Source: Flavobacteriia bacterium (GTDB lineage: Bacteria; Bacteroidota; Bacteroidia; Flavobacteriales; Schleiferiaceae). From it: a stretch of 64,000 nt of DNA. Shown one piece after another: positions 57,491 to 64,000 of the stretch. The notes below the pieces were generated by a model. That model ran no database searches. It was not told the origin of the DNA and worked only from the letters and a program-made list of their open reading frames with translations. Where the stretch lies: assembly GCA_013373425.1 (NCBI GenBank), contig JABXHW010000012.1:45899-109898 (forward strand). Direction: 5' to 3'. A program made the translations under genes and the position numbers. Every line of letters starts with the position of its first letter. Position 1 is the first letter of the stretch.

Positions 57491-57527
57491 GGTGGACGCT
57501 AGTCGCTGGTCGCTAGTCTCTGGATTG
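57491..57527. repeat. Interspersed repeat, partial copy 3
   Basis: Heptad units GCTAGTC, GCTGGTC, GCTAGTC then TCTGGATTG match the first part of copy 1 (51332-51360). The 38-bp block is absent. It lies directly upstream of the second Crp-type gene. Confidence 0.55.
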
Positions 57528-57596
57528 AAGCAGGGGAGTGAGTCAGGAGTTTGCATGAGCCGGGAGCCTTGGTGATTTGCTCATGGGCATGCGTAC

Positions 57597-59030
57597 TCAC
57601 ATCTTGACCACCTTAGCGTGAAATGCGCCGTTGGGGTTTAAAATTTGGAGGTGATACGCTCCCGACGGGAATGATTCCAGGTTAAGTGAATAAGGGGATT
57701 GATGGATATCTTTCTTAAAAATGACACGTCCTAAGTTGTCTAGGACTAAAACTGAGGATTCGCCATTTGCCTTTAATTGCGGGTGTGAAACAGTAATCCG
57801 GTCAGTGGTGGGGTTCGGAGCGATGGTGAGAGGTGTTTCCACAGATGTTGCTTCACTTAGACCGATTGAACTGCACGAGACATTCGGACCATTAACATAT
57901 TCTCCGTCGAAGTAGGAAAGTCGCGCCAATGGCATGCCGTTGATTGCGCTCGAGTCATAAAAACTCGTGAAGAGTGTATCATTCGCAAAGCCGAAGCTCT
58001 GTGGTGCTCGTGTAAATGTTCCGAAAGGAGTTCCACACCATTGTTCACCATTCCATGCGGCTAGGTAATCAATCTGGGCATCACCAAAATGATGAGATTC
58101 GAAACCATGCACAAACAGTAGACTGTCGTGAACAAATAGGTCAAGCACAAAGAAGTCTGTCCCTAAGCCGACATTTTCCCAAGTGTTTCCATTGAATTTT
58201 GCGATAAATTCTCCCGGATTTCTAGGGTCTTCTGTGATGTTGAAGGTTCCTCCCATGTACAATTCATCCTTGTAGAATTCAATGGCGAATGATCGTGCGA
58301 AGGTGCCGTACATTGTGGCGTTCAGAGGAAGCCAGGCATTGCCGTCGGATGCGATTACACCATCAAAGGGATCACTCAATCTCGAGTTGTTGTTGAGGGT
58401 GTAGACCAGACCATCATGAAAGGCCAGGTCCTTTGTAGCGCCAAAGTCGGCAGTTGAGTCCCAAGGATGGATAGGATTAAAAGGATAGGTCCAAGATTGA
58501 CCAGAATTAGTTGACAAGGAGAAGGTGTAGTGAATTTGAGACGGTGGATCGTAGTACGAGTCTCCCCAAATGAGGATTGAGTCTCCAATGATCAGTATCC
58601 TATTGACACCGTAAAGCTCTGGTTCTTCAGTCCAAAGGCTATCATTAAACCACTTAATTAAACTTGTTCGTGGGACAACGCTCGTTGAAGAGTCGTGCCT
58701 GACATTTGAAAAGTACCCTCCTATGAGCAATGTGTCACCGTATTCAGCAATGGCCTCAGCATAGCTATTCGAACCCACTCTAATAGGCAGTGAATTCCAT
58801 TTTCCGCCATCGCGAAAACCAATAATTCGCTTCACGGAATCTTGGTCGTAGTAGCTTCCATGAATCCAATCTCTCCCAAGAACGTTTTCTTCGAAATCGA
58901 TATCAAATCCGACTCGTGCGATGATGGGTTGCTTTGGGTTCAAACCATCCATAGCTGGCTTCCAAGACTGGGAGAAGCTAAAGGAAGAAAGGAAAAGACA
59001 GAACCCGAAAATGAGAGAGACTTTGAGCAT
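57597..59030 (-). CDS. T9SS-sorted secreted protein, unknown repeats
   Basis: A 477-residue secreted protein. The signal peptide ends at SFSFSQ (21). The middle (about 25-380) is rich in WNGE, GDSILIWGDS, AWNGEQWCGTPFG and FFVLDLFVHDSLLFVHGFES units of about 45-50 residues. These look like blades of a beta propeller of the type often annotated as uncharacterised WD/Kelch-like Bacteroidota proteins. The C-terminal T9SS type A domain has IAPNPTTDRITVSHP, then VLDNLGRVIFKKD and GAYHLQIL. Surface-attached or released; function unknown. A single gene, transcribed away from the following pair. Confidence 0.8.
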   Translation of the reverse strand: MLKVSLIFGFCLFLSSFSFSQSWKPAMDGLNPKQPIIARVGFDIDFEENVLGRDWIHGSYYDQDSVKRIIGFRDGGKWNSLPIRVGSNSYAEAIAEYGDTLLIGGYFSNVRHDSSTSVVPRTSLIKWFNDSLWTEEPELYGVNRILIIGDSILIWGDSYYDPPSQIHYTFSLSTNSGQSWTYPFNPIHPWDSTADFGATKDLAFHDGLVYTLNNNSRLSDPFDGVIASDGNAWLPLNATMYGTFARSFAIEFYKDELYMGGTFNITEDPRNPGEFIAKFNGNTWENVGLGTDFFVLDLFVHDSLLFVHGFESHHFGDAQIDYLAAWNGEQWCGTPFGTFTRAPQSFGFANDTLFTSFYDSSAINGMPLARLSYFDGEYVNGPNVSCSSIGLSEATSVETPLTIAPNPTTDRITVSHPQLKANGESSVLVLDNLGRVIFKKDIHQSPYSLNLESFPSGAYHLQILNPNGAFHAKVVKM

Positions 59031-59175
59031 TTGAGAATGATTTGTCTCTACTACAAACCGTGAAGGTATGCGTTTATTGCATTCTGAATTCCAGATAGAG
59101 AATTGCCCTACCTTCTTTATACGATTTGACCAATGTCACTTGGGCACATTCCTACGTTATACTCCATTTTTATTC

Positions 59176-59230
59176 TCATCTTTAAGGAGTCAAGCTCTTG
59201 AAAATCTCTCATGAAGAAGTTGCTTCTCTC
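59176..59230 (+). promoter_or_regulatory. Duplicated leader, copy 1
   Basis: A 55-bp stretch identical, but for one base, to 60864-60918. It covers CATCTTTAAGGAGTC (with a CATCTTTA -7-like box and an AAGGAG ribosome-binding candidate 24 bp before the ATG) and runs into the first seven codons. Both following genes should respond to the same controls. Confidence 0.6.
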
Positions 59231-60755
59231 TTTGGTTGTTATTTCAGCGGTACTTCTTGCATCTACCCCATCAGGAGCGCAGGTGCCCTACATAAATGCC
59301 ATCTCTCAGCCTGGAGGCGCTATTTACAATGCGATGACCGTTACGGATTCTTCCTATGTAATAGCTACCCGTAGGAATGCTACTCCCCGCGCTACGATTG
59401 ATTTCGTGAAGTTTGATACCGCGGGTGCAGTTGTTGATTCCCTAGTTTTAACAGACTCTTCATGGGACTTCGGAAATCGTCCAAAAACACTTCACTTTCG
59501 AAATAATGAGCTTTACTACGCCAATTCAAATTCACTAGGTCTTCGGTCTGCTGAAGTGGTGTTTTTTACCATAAAAGGAAATCTGCAGGATACTATCCGG
59601 ACCCATCACTTTATTAGAAGAGACACTATTCAGTTTAATGGTACAACGTGGCACGTCACTGGTCAAGATGTGTGGGCTACTGAGTTTGATTCAGATAGTA
59701 CGTTTATCGCGTCAGGTTGCCAAGTGAGGAATGGCTTTGTGTCTCCAGATTCTGTCTTGAAATATGATTTGTTCGTTGCACGATTTGATACTGCTTACAA
59801 TCTTTTATGGTCTACAGTAGTGCCCGAAGTTGACCAGTTCAGAGGTCAAGAAGGTCCGGTGGGGTGCGATATCGAATTAGATGCTTACGGTTCCATGATA
59901 GTATCGGGAAATCCGTGGTTTTACACCGCCGCTCAGCTGGGTTTTGCAGCTCGTATAAGGGTGTCGGATGGACATTTGTATTGGTATCGCGAATACCCTG
60001 GAGGTCAGGATGGTCTTTGGGGAATGTATTGCGTGGACAATGGCGACGGCACTTACCAGTTCGTTCAAAACTGGTCAACTCATCCTACGGGAGGATACAA
60101 TCAAGTGAATATTGGGCAAATGGATATCTCTGGCAACATCCTTCAGCAAAAGCGTTATTTCAAACCAAACAGAGTTCAGGCCACAATCGATTTACTCAAA
60201 ACTTCTGATGGAGATTACTACACTGCAGGCGTATCCTATTTTCGGGAATTCTATTCATTCGGATTTAAATTTGATGCCTCATTAGACAGTATTTTTGCCA
60301 TTGACTTGGTGTATGATCAGGTGGGCAATCGGAGCGAGATTTACAGTTTCAAAGAAGAGCCAAACTCAAGTAGAATTATCCACGCTGGACTCTATGTCGG
60401 CTCATCCGCTCCAGGTGCGAATTCGTGGCTCAAGCAAATTGACCTGAGAGGGTGCATGGTTTCGAATTGTGACATTAGTGTTAGAGAAAATGATGCTCCA
60501 ACATTGGTGTCAATTTATCCCAATCCAGCAGAGAATCATCTTTTCTTGGAATGGGAGTCTTCGCCTGAACTTGCACGGAATGTCAGCGTCCAAATTATCA
60601 ACATGCTTGGGCAACCATTGATAGAAGACGAGGTCTCGGATGCTAGCCTCGAAGAATTTTTGATAGATGTTTCTTCTCTAGTTTCAGGCAGCTACATTGT
60701 GAAGATTACATCGCAACATGGATATGTGCAAACTGAGGCCTTGCTGGTGAGGTGA
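59211..60755 (+). CDS. T9SS-sorted secreted protein
   Basis: A 514-residue secreted protein. The signal peptide MKKLLLSLVVISAVLLASTP continues to a probable cleavage after SGAQ. A beta-propeller-like body (about 30-410) has repeated KFDTAGAVVDSLVLTD, ARFDTAYNLLWSTVVPE and YGSMIVSGNP lines, resembling the SBBP/PQQ-like propellers. A T9SS type A tail follows (SIYPNPAENHLFLEW, then IINMLGQPLIEDE and GSYIVKIT). Its leader and first residues are duplicated in front of the next gene although the proteins differ afterwards. Confidence 0.8.
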   Translation: MKKLLLSLVVISAVLLASTPSGAQVPYINAISQPGGAIYNAMTVTDSSYVIATRRNATPRATIDFVKFDTAGAVVDSLVLTDSSWDFGNRPKTLHFRNNELYYANSNSLGLRSAEVVFFTIKGNLQDTIRTHHFIRRDTIQFNGTTWHVTGQDVWATEFDSDSTFIASGCQVRNGFVSPDSVLKYDLFVARFDTAYNLLWSTVVPEVDQFRGQEGPVGCDIELDAYGSMIVSGNPWFYTAAQLGFAARIRVSDGHLYWYREYPGGQDGLWGMYCVDNGDGTYQFVQNWSTHPTGGYNQVNIGQMDISGNILQQKRYFKPNRVQATIDLLKTSDGDYYTAGVSYFREFYSFGFKFDASLDSIFAIDLVYDQVGNRSEIYSFKEEPNSSRIIHAGLYVGSSAPGANSWLKQIDLRGCMVSNCDISVRENDAPTLVSIYPNPAENHLFLEWESSPELARNVSVQIINMLGQPLIEDEVSDASLEEFLIDVSSLVSGSYIVKITSQHGYVQTEALLVR

Positions 60756-60863
60756 GTGAATTAAAAATGTAAGTGAAAAGGGATTGTTTAGGGATGGAGT
60801 TGTGGAACCGCGCGAAGGGATACGAACCGGAGTGGGTGCTCACTTCTCATTCGATTTTTCTTT

Positions 60864-60918
60864 TCATCTTTAAGGAGTCAATCTCTTGAAAATCTCTCAT
60901 GAAGAAGTTGCTTCTTTC
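60864..60918 (+). promoter_or_regulatory. Duplicated leader, copy 2
   Basis: Matches 59176-59230 with a single mismatch (CAATCTC versus CAAGCTC) and then diverges within the signal-peptide codons. It points to a recent transfer of the promoter and leader by gene conversion or unequal crossing-over. Confidence 0.6.
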
Positions 60919-62929
60919 ACTGGTCGTGAGTTCGGTGTCTCTTGTATTATCCGCTCAGACCGTTACCAATCTCAATAACGCGGGTCCAGGATCGCTCTTT
61001 GCCAATATCACCTCCGCCCAACCAGGCGATAGCATAACCTTTAGCAGTTCACTGCTCAACAACGGATCCGATACCATTCATTTCAACTCCGCGATATCTA
61101 TAAACAAAGGATTGACCATTATCGGACTGTATCAAGGCGGCGACACCTTGTACCTAGATGGTCAGAACCTGCATCAGCTTTTCTACATCGATTTGACGGG
61201 TCGTTCTAATGAGTTTGTACACCTTGAGGACCTCGCCTTTGTTCGTGGACTTTCATCTGGACATGGTGGAGGAGTGGAAGTGCTGAATACAGATTCACTA
61301 GTTGTCCGCAATTGTCTATTCAAAGGGAATAGACAGATTGGGTCAGCTGAGAATGGTGGAGGGATTAGAATTACAGATTCCCGGGCTTGGATTTCAGGTT
61401 GTGACTTTATTGAAAACGCTGCCAGTGGACGCTTTGGGGGTGGATGCCGAGTCAATCGAAGTGAGGCATTTGTTCAAGGTTGTCGGTTTATTCGCAATGA
61501 AGCGGGTGATGGCGGTGGCGGCTTCGCGGCGATATACTCCACTTACAAAGTGGAGGATTGCTTGTTCGCTCAGAACCGAATAGATACCAATGTCATTTGG
61601 GGTGGTGCTGGATTGTATTCTAACGTTAATATTAACAGTCTTGTACGAAGGTGTGAGTTCACAGATAATCATGCTGACCACAATGGCGCAGGAGCGTATT
61701 TCAGATCCGATACTTCAGTGACTGTTGACGAGTGCTATTTCCGTGGAAACTCCGTGGCTAACCTAGGTGGATCTTCCGTGCACTGTATCTTTTCAAGTAT
61801 AAAATTTAGTAACTGCACATTCGCAAGAAACCAAGGAGGTAAAGGCTTTGTAATAGATGCTACTAACGTCCATTTTGAGAACAGTACTTTTTATAATAAT
61901 CGTTCGACGAACGACGTCGATGGCTCCATGGAAGATTCCGCGACTTTCAAGAATTGCAGTTTCATTCGCGATTCTGCACCTCCAGGAGTTTTCTTAGCGT
62001 TAAGCAGTAGTGGACCATTTGTTTTCACGCTCAAGGGCTGTCTTTTCAACAGCAACGGAGTGATGAATATTGCCAATGTGAATAGAGCACAGTCGTTGGG
62101 GCATAACTCCTTTGATCAGACATATCCGAGCACTCGTGTCAGTGACCAGTTCAACGTATCACTCGCTCAGCTTGATTTGGGGCTATTTCAAAAAAATGGA
62201 GGCTTTGCTCCAACAATACTACCTGGAAGGTCCAGCCCTACGGTGAATTCTGGTAGCCCTAACTTGTTCACAGATGCTCAAAATGGTCCTATCTGGGGTA
62301 TTCGAGACATTGGCTCTGCTGAAACTCCTTTGGTGAATTACGACACTATCCTAAGTTGTGATCCTGTTACGTGGTGGGGTAACACATACGCAGGAGAGGG
62401 CATATACACAGATACCGCGTTTGGAGCAAACTCGCCGGATTCAGCGGGAGTTCTTGTCATTACCTCTGTCGACACTTCTGCCTCCGTGGATTCTGGCATG
62501 TTAGTAGCTGGAGAAACGTCCGCCAATACTACTTATCAATGGCTCGACTGTGATGATGGATTTTCTCCAATTTCAGGTGCTACTTCATCGAGTTTTACGC
62601 CTAGTGTGAATGGAAGTTACGCAGTGCAAATTACTAATGGCAGCTGCATAGATACTTCGGCATGCTTAAACTATAATCAAGTTTCGCTAACTGAAAATAA
62701 CCCGGTCATAGTTCAATTTTATCCTAATCCAACTAGAGGAACCATTCACTGGAAATCAGATTTTGAAATAGACAAATTGATGATCATTGACTTATCAGGT
62801 CGTGAAGTAGCTTCATTGCCAGTTTCTAGTAATGCGGTTCAGCTTCCTTCATTATCGAAAGGACTGTATCTTTTGAGGTGGGAATTCGATGATGGTAAGG
62901 TGCAGGTGGATAGGGTGGTTTTGAAGTAG
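60899..62929 (+). CDS. T9SS-sorted right-handed beta-helix protein
   Basis: A 676-residue secreted protein (signal MKKLLLSLVVSSVSLVLSAQ). NNAGPGSLFANITSAQPGDS opens a right-handed parallel beta helix of about 400 residues. The repeats are of the pectate-lyase/POMP type: GGGVEVLNTDSLVVRNCLF, then GGGIRITDSRAWISGCDFI and GGGCRVNRSEAFVQGCRFI, about 25-30 residues per turn. A cysteine-rich Ig-like segment follows (DCDDGFSPISGATSSS), then a T9SS type A tail (FYPNPTRGTIHWKS, and GLYLLRWEF). Proteins of this build often bind or degrade polysaccharides; no catalytic residues are apparent. Confidence 0.85.
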   Translation: MKKLLLSLVVSSVSLVLSAQTVTNLNNAGPGSLFANITSAQPGDSITFSSSLLNNGSDTIHFNSAISINKGLTIIGLYQGGDTLYLDGQNLHQLFYIDLTGRSNEFVHLEDLAFVRGLSSGHGGGVEVLNTDSLVVRNCLFKGNRQIGSAENGGGIRITDSRAWISGCDFIENAASGRFGGGCRVNRSEAFVQGCRFIRNEAGDGGGGFAAIYSTYKVEDCLFAQNRIDTNVIWGGAGLYSNVNINSLVRRCEFTDNHADHNGAGAYFRSDTSVTVDECYFRGNSVANLGGSSVHCIFSSIKFSNCTFARNQGGKGFVIDATNVHFENSTFYNNRSTNDVDGSMEDSATFKNCSFIRDSAPPGVFLALSSSGPFVFTLKGCLFNSNGVMNIANVNRAQSLGHNSFDQTYPSTRVSDQFNVSLAQLDLGLFQKNGGFAPTILPGRSSPTVNSGSPNLFTDAQNGPIWGIRDIGSAETPLVNYDTILSCDPVTWWGNTYAGEGIYTDTAFGANSPDSAGVLVITSVDTSASVDSGMLVAGETSANTTYQWLDCDDGFSPISGATSSSFTPSVNGSYAVQITNGSCIDTSACLNYNQVSLTENNPVIVQFYPNPTRGTIHWKSDFEIDKLMIIDLSGREVASLPVSSNAVQLPSLSKGLYLLRWEFDDGKVQVDRVVLK

Positions 62930-62981
62930 AGCAAGTGGTTAGATTATCACAAGAGTAGACATTTATTAGAACCAACCCATA

Positions 62982-63785
62982 ATGCATTGGATCTTTCCCG
63001 TATTGATGTTTCTACTCTTGCCGGTAAAGGCATCTTCCCAGGCAATTGTTTTTTCTGAGGATATTGGAGAGCCGGTGGTAGATTATTCTCTCCATCATAC
63101 CAATCCTCGAACTGAGGAATTCGAGCTGGTTCCTGGTGATGTGCTTCAAGAGGCCATGTGCATAAGCAGCCTAGGTTATTATGATTTATGTTTAGCCATT
63201 GGGTATGTAGTTCCCGACACCATCTACCTCACGCCAGCTGTTTATGATATTGAGCAGGTGAGTATTGATGTTGAATCGATCGATAGAGAATTCTCGCCAC
63301 CTACTTCCAATCAATCCGTTAAATACGAATGCCCTTTGGGGATGAATTCATTTCTCATTCCCCTTGGTGATTCTTGTTCATGGAGGTACTTAACATTGAA
63401 GGACGTCAATGATTCGCGTGTTGATGAAAGAGACTCGATTTCATACAAAGTTTATGTTGTGAGCTTCAACGATAGTTTAACTGCCGTTGTGGTTCTCGAT
63501 TCTGCGGAACTACCATGTAAGATAGATGGATGGGGAGCTCTTGTCGACCACAGTCTTGATCTCATCCCATTTGGATCAACATTTCATCATTATCGAACGA
63601 ATAAAAAGTTGGGATTGCTCCTGCGCCCATTAGACGAGGTGACCTTGGATGGCAGTTACACAGATGATGTGATTTACGCTACCAGAGTGCATGTGAAGCG
63701 CTGGCTGGTTTATCAGCTTTACAATGAAAGATTGAATAAGTACGGAACAATTTCATATACGCTTTCGACTCGTTTTGAAGAGTAG
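62982..63785 (+). CDS. Exported protein with CarboxypepD_reg-like domain
   Basis: A 267-residue secreted protein. The signal peptide MHWIFPVLMFLLLPVKASSQ is followed by a beta-sandwich at about 22-100 with SEDIGEPVVDYSLHHTNPRT, ISSLGYYDLCLAIGYVVPDT and IYLTPAVYDIEQVSID. This is the pattern of the carboxypeptidase-like regulatory domain found at the start of TonB receptors and many Bacteroidota lipoproteins. The remaining 165 residues have no recognised family, with two cysteine pairs that may bridge. No plug or barrel follows, so it is not a TonB receptor. It lies 52 bp after the beta-helix gene. Confidence 0.65.
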   Translation: MHWIFPVLMFLLLPVKASSQAIVFSEDIGEPVVDYSLHHTNPRTEEFELVPGDVLQEAMCISSLGYYDLCLAIGYVVPDTIYLTPAVYDIEQVSIDVESIDREFSPPTSNQSVKYECPLGMNSFLIPLGDSCSWRYLTLKDVNDSRVDERDSISYKVYVVSFNDSLTAVVVLDSAELPCKIDGWGALVDHSLDLIPFGSTFHHYRTNKKLGLLLRPLDEVTLDGSYTDDVIYATRVHVKRWLVYQLYNERLNKYGTISYTLSTRFEE

Positions 63786-63812
63786 CTGTGATTCTGAAGT
63801 CACTCTCTGCCG

Positions 63813-63828
63813 CGCGAATCCTTTCGCG
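63813..63828. other. Perfect 6-bp stem hairpin CGCGAA/TTCGCG
   Basis: A hairpin with TCCT loop, 27 bp after the last gene and without a T run directly after it. It could be a weak terminator. A second hairpin, TCCCGA-TACT-TCGGGA, lies at 63974-63989 near the window edge; such CCCGAnnnnTCGGG stems are frequent intergenic features in Bacteroidota. Confidence 0.4.
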
Positions 63829-64000
63829 TTGTAACAATTTTTGGGATACGATCGAGCAACTGGTAAAAACGGAGGACTTGGCTTCTCAAGTTTGCTCATC
63901 CTATAACAGCATGTCTAAGGTAGTAGTCTGATCTGTTTTTCCGAAGAGAGGGGCATTTCTACTTCGCAATTAGTCCCGATACTTCGGGAGAATTGACAGA

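Noticed and set aside
63961..64000. A short minus-strand frame at the right edge that ends in a stop after 13 codons from the border
   Set aside because: Too little sequence to judge; it contains the CCCGA/TCGGG hairpin, which is a common non-coding feature.
1..64000. Search for tRNA, rRNA, riboswitch and transposase genes
   Set aside because: No GTTCRA-type T-arm with a matching acceptor stem, no rRNA-like stretches, no recognisable riboswitch core and no transposase or integrase motifs were found by eye.

Overview
The window is chromosomal DNA from a free-living, probably marine, member of the Bacteroidota, most likely Flavobacteriales or a close relative. Four things point there. Six large secreted proteins end in a type IX secretion (T9SS) type A C-terminal domain. 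The moxR-DUF58-batABCDE operon is present. Porin-like barrels, lamin-tail-domain proteins and many SPII lipoproteins occur. The promoter -7 box TACCTTTG (Bacteroidota consensus TAnnTTTG) recurs in front of housekeeping genes. No rRNA, tRNA, CRISPR array, phage or insertion-sequence transposase was seen. Layout, left: 1-9 kb holds a truncated lipoprotein, an SDR reductase, a KtrA-like RCK protein, a trans-sulfuration enzyme, a lipocalin (blc), an ArsC/Spx-type reductase with an EamA exporter, and a polysaccharide deacetylase. 9-11.1 kb is the operon yicC-gmk-nadD. 11.2-15.8 kb holds two tandem paralogous giant T9SS-sorted proteins. 16.7-19.6 kb is a Kdo (LPS inner core) operon kdsD-kdsA-kdsC followed by gluQ. 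20-25 kb holds a methionine aminotransferase-like enzyme, small envelope proteins and a SulP transporter. 25-35 kb is the moxR/DUF58/bat operon with a lipoprotein, a pentapeptide protein and a two-TM K+ channel attached downstream. 36.6-37.9 kb is a DbpA-like RNA helicase. Centre: 38-49.3 kb is the most interesting locus. A MocR-family regulator lies beside a seven-gene same-strand cluster: two lamin-tail-domain surface proteins, a DcuC-family carrier, isoaspartyl dipeptidase (iadA), two porin-like barrels and a secreted M14 carboxypeptidase. An esterase-like lipoprotein sits on the regulator's other side. The regulator has lost both residues that hold PLP in GabR-type proteins. An 11-bp candidate operator recurs exactly at its two flanking promoter regions. 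I read the cluster as a beta-aspartyl (isoaspartyl) peptide scavenging system; the function is inferred. Right: 51.4-57.5 kb has two divergent transcription units around a Crp/Fnr-type regulator. Each unit starts with a matching 16-bp FNR-geometry palindrome at the same distance from its -7 box. A second Crp-type gene lies nearby. 57.6-63.8 kb encodes three more T9SS-sorted proteins, two of which share a nearly identical 55-bp leader, and a small secreted protein. Non-coding DNA: the only three gene-free stretches over 300 bp each contain one copy of the same roughly 175-190 bp element, bounded by GC-rich inverted repeats (25/25 perfect in one copy) with a conserved GGTAAACGGCTAAG core. Shorter 7-8 bp tandem-repeat clusters decorate several other intergenic gaps.
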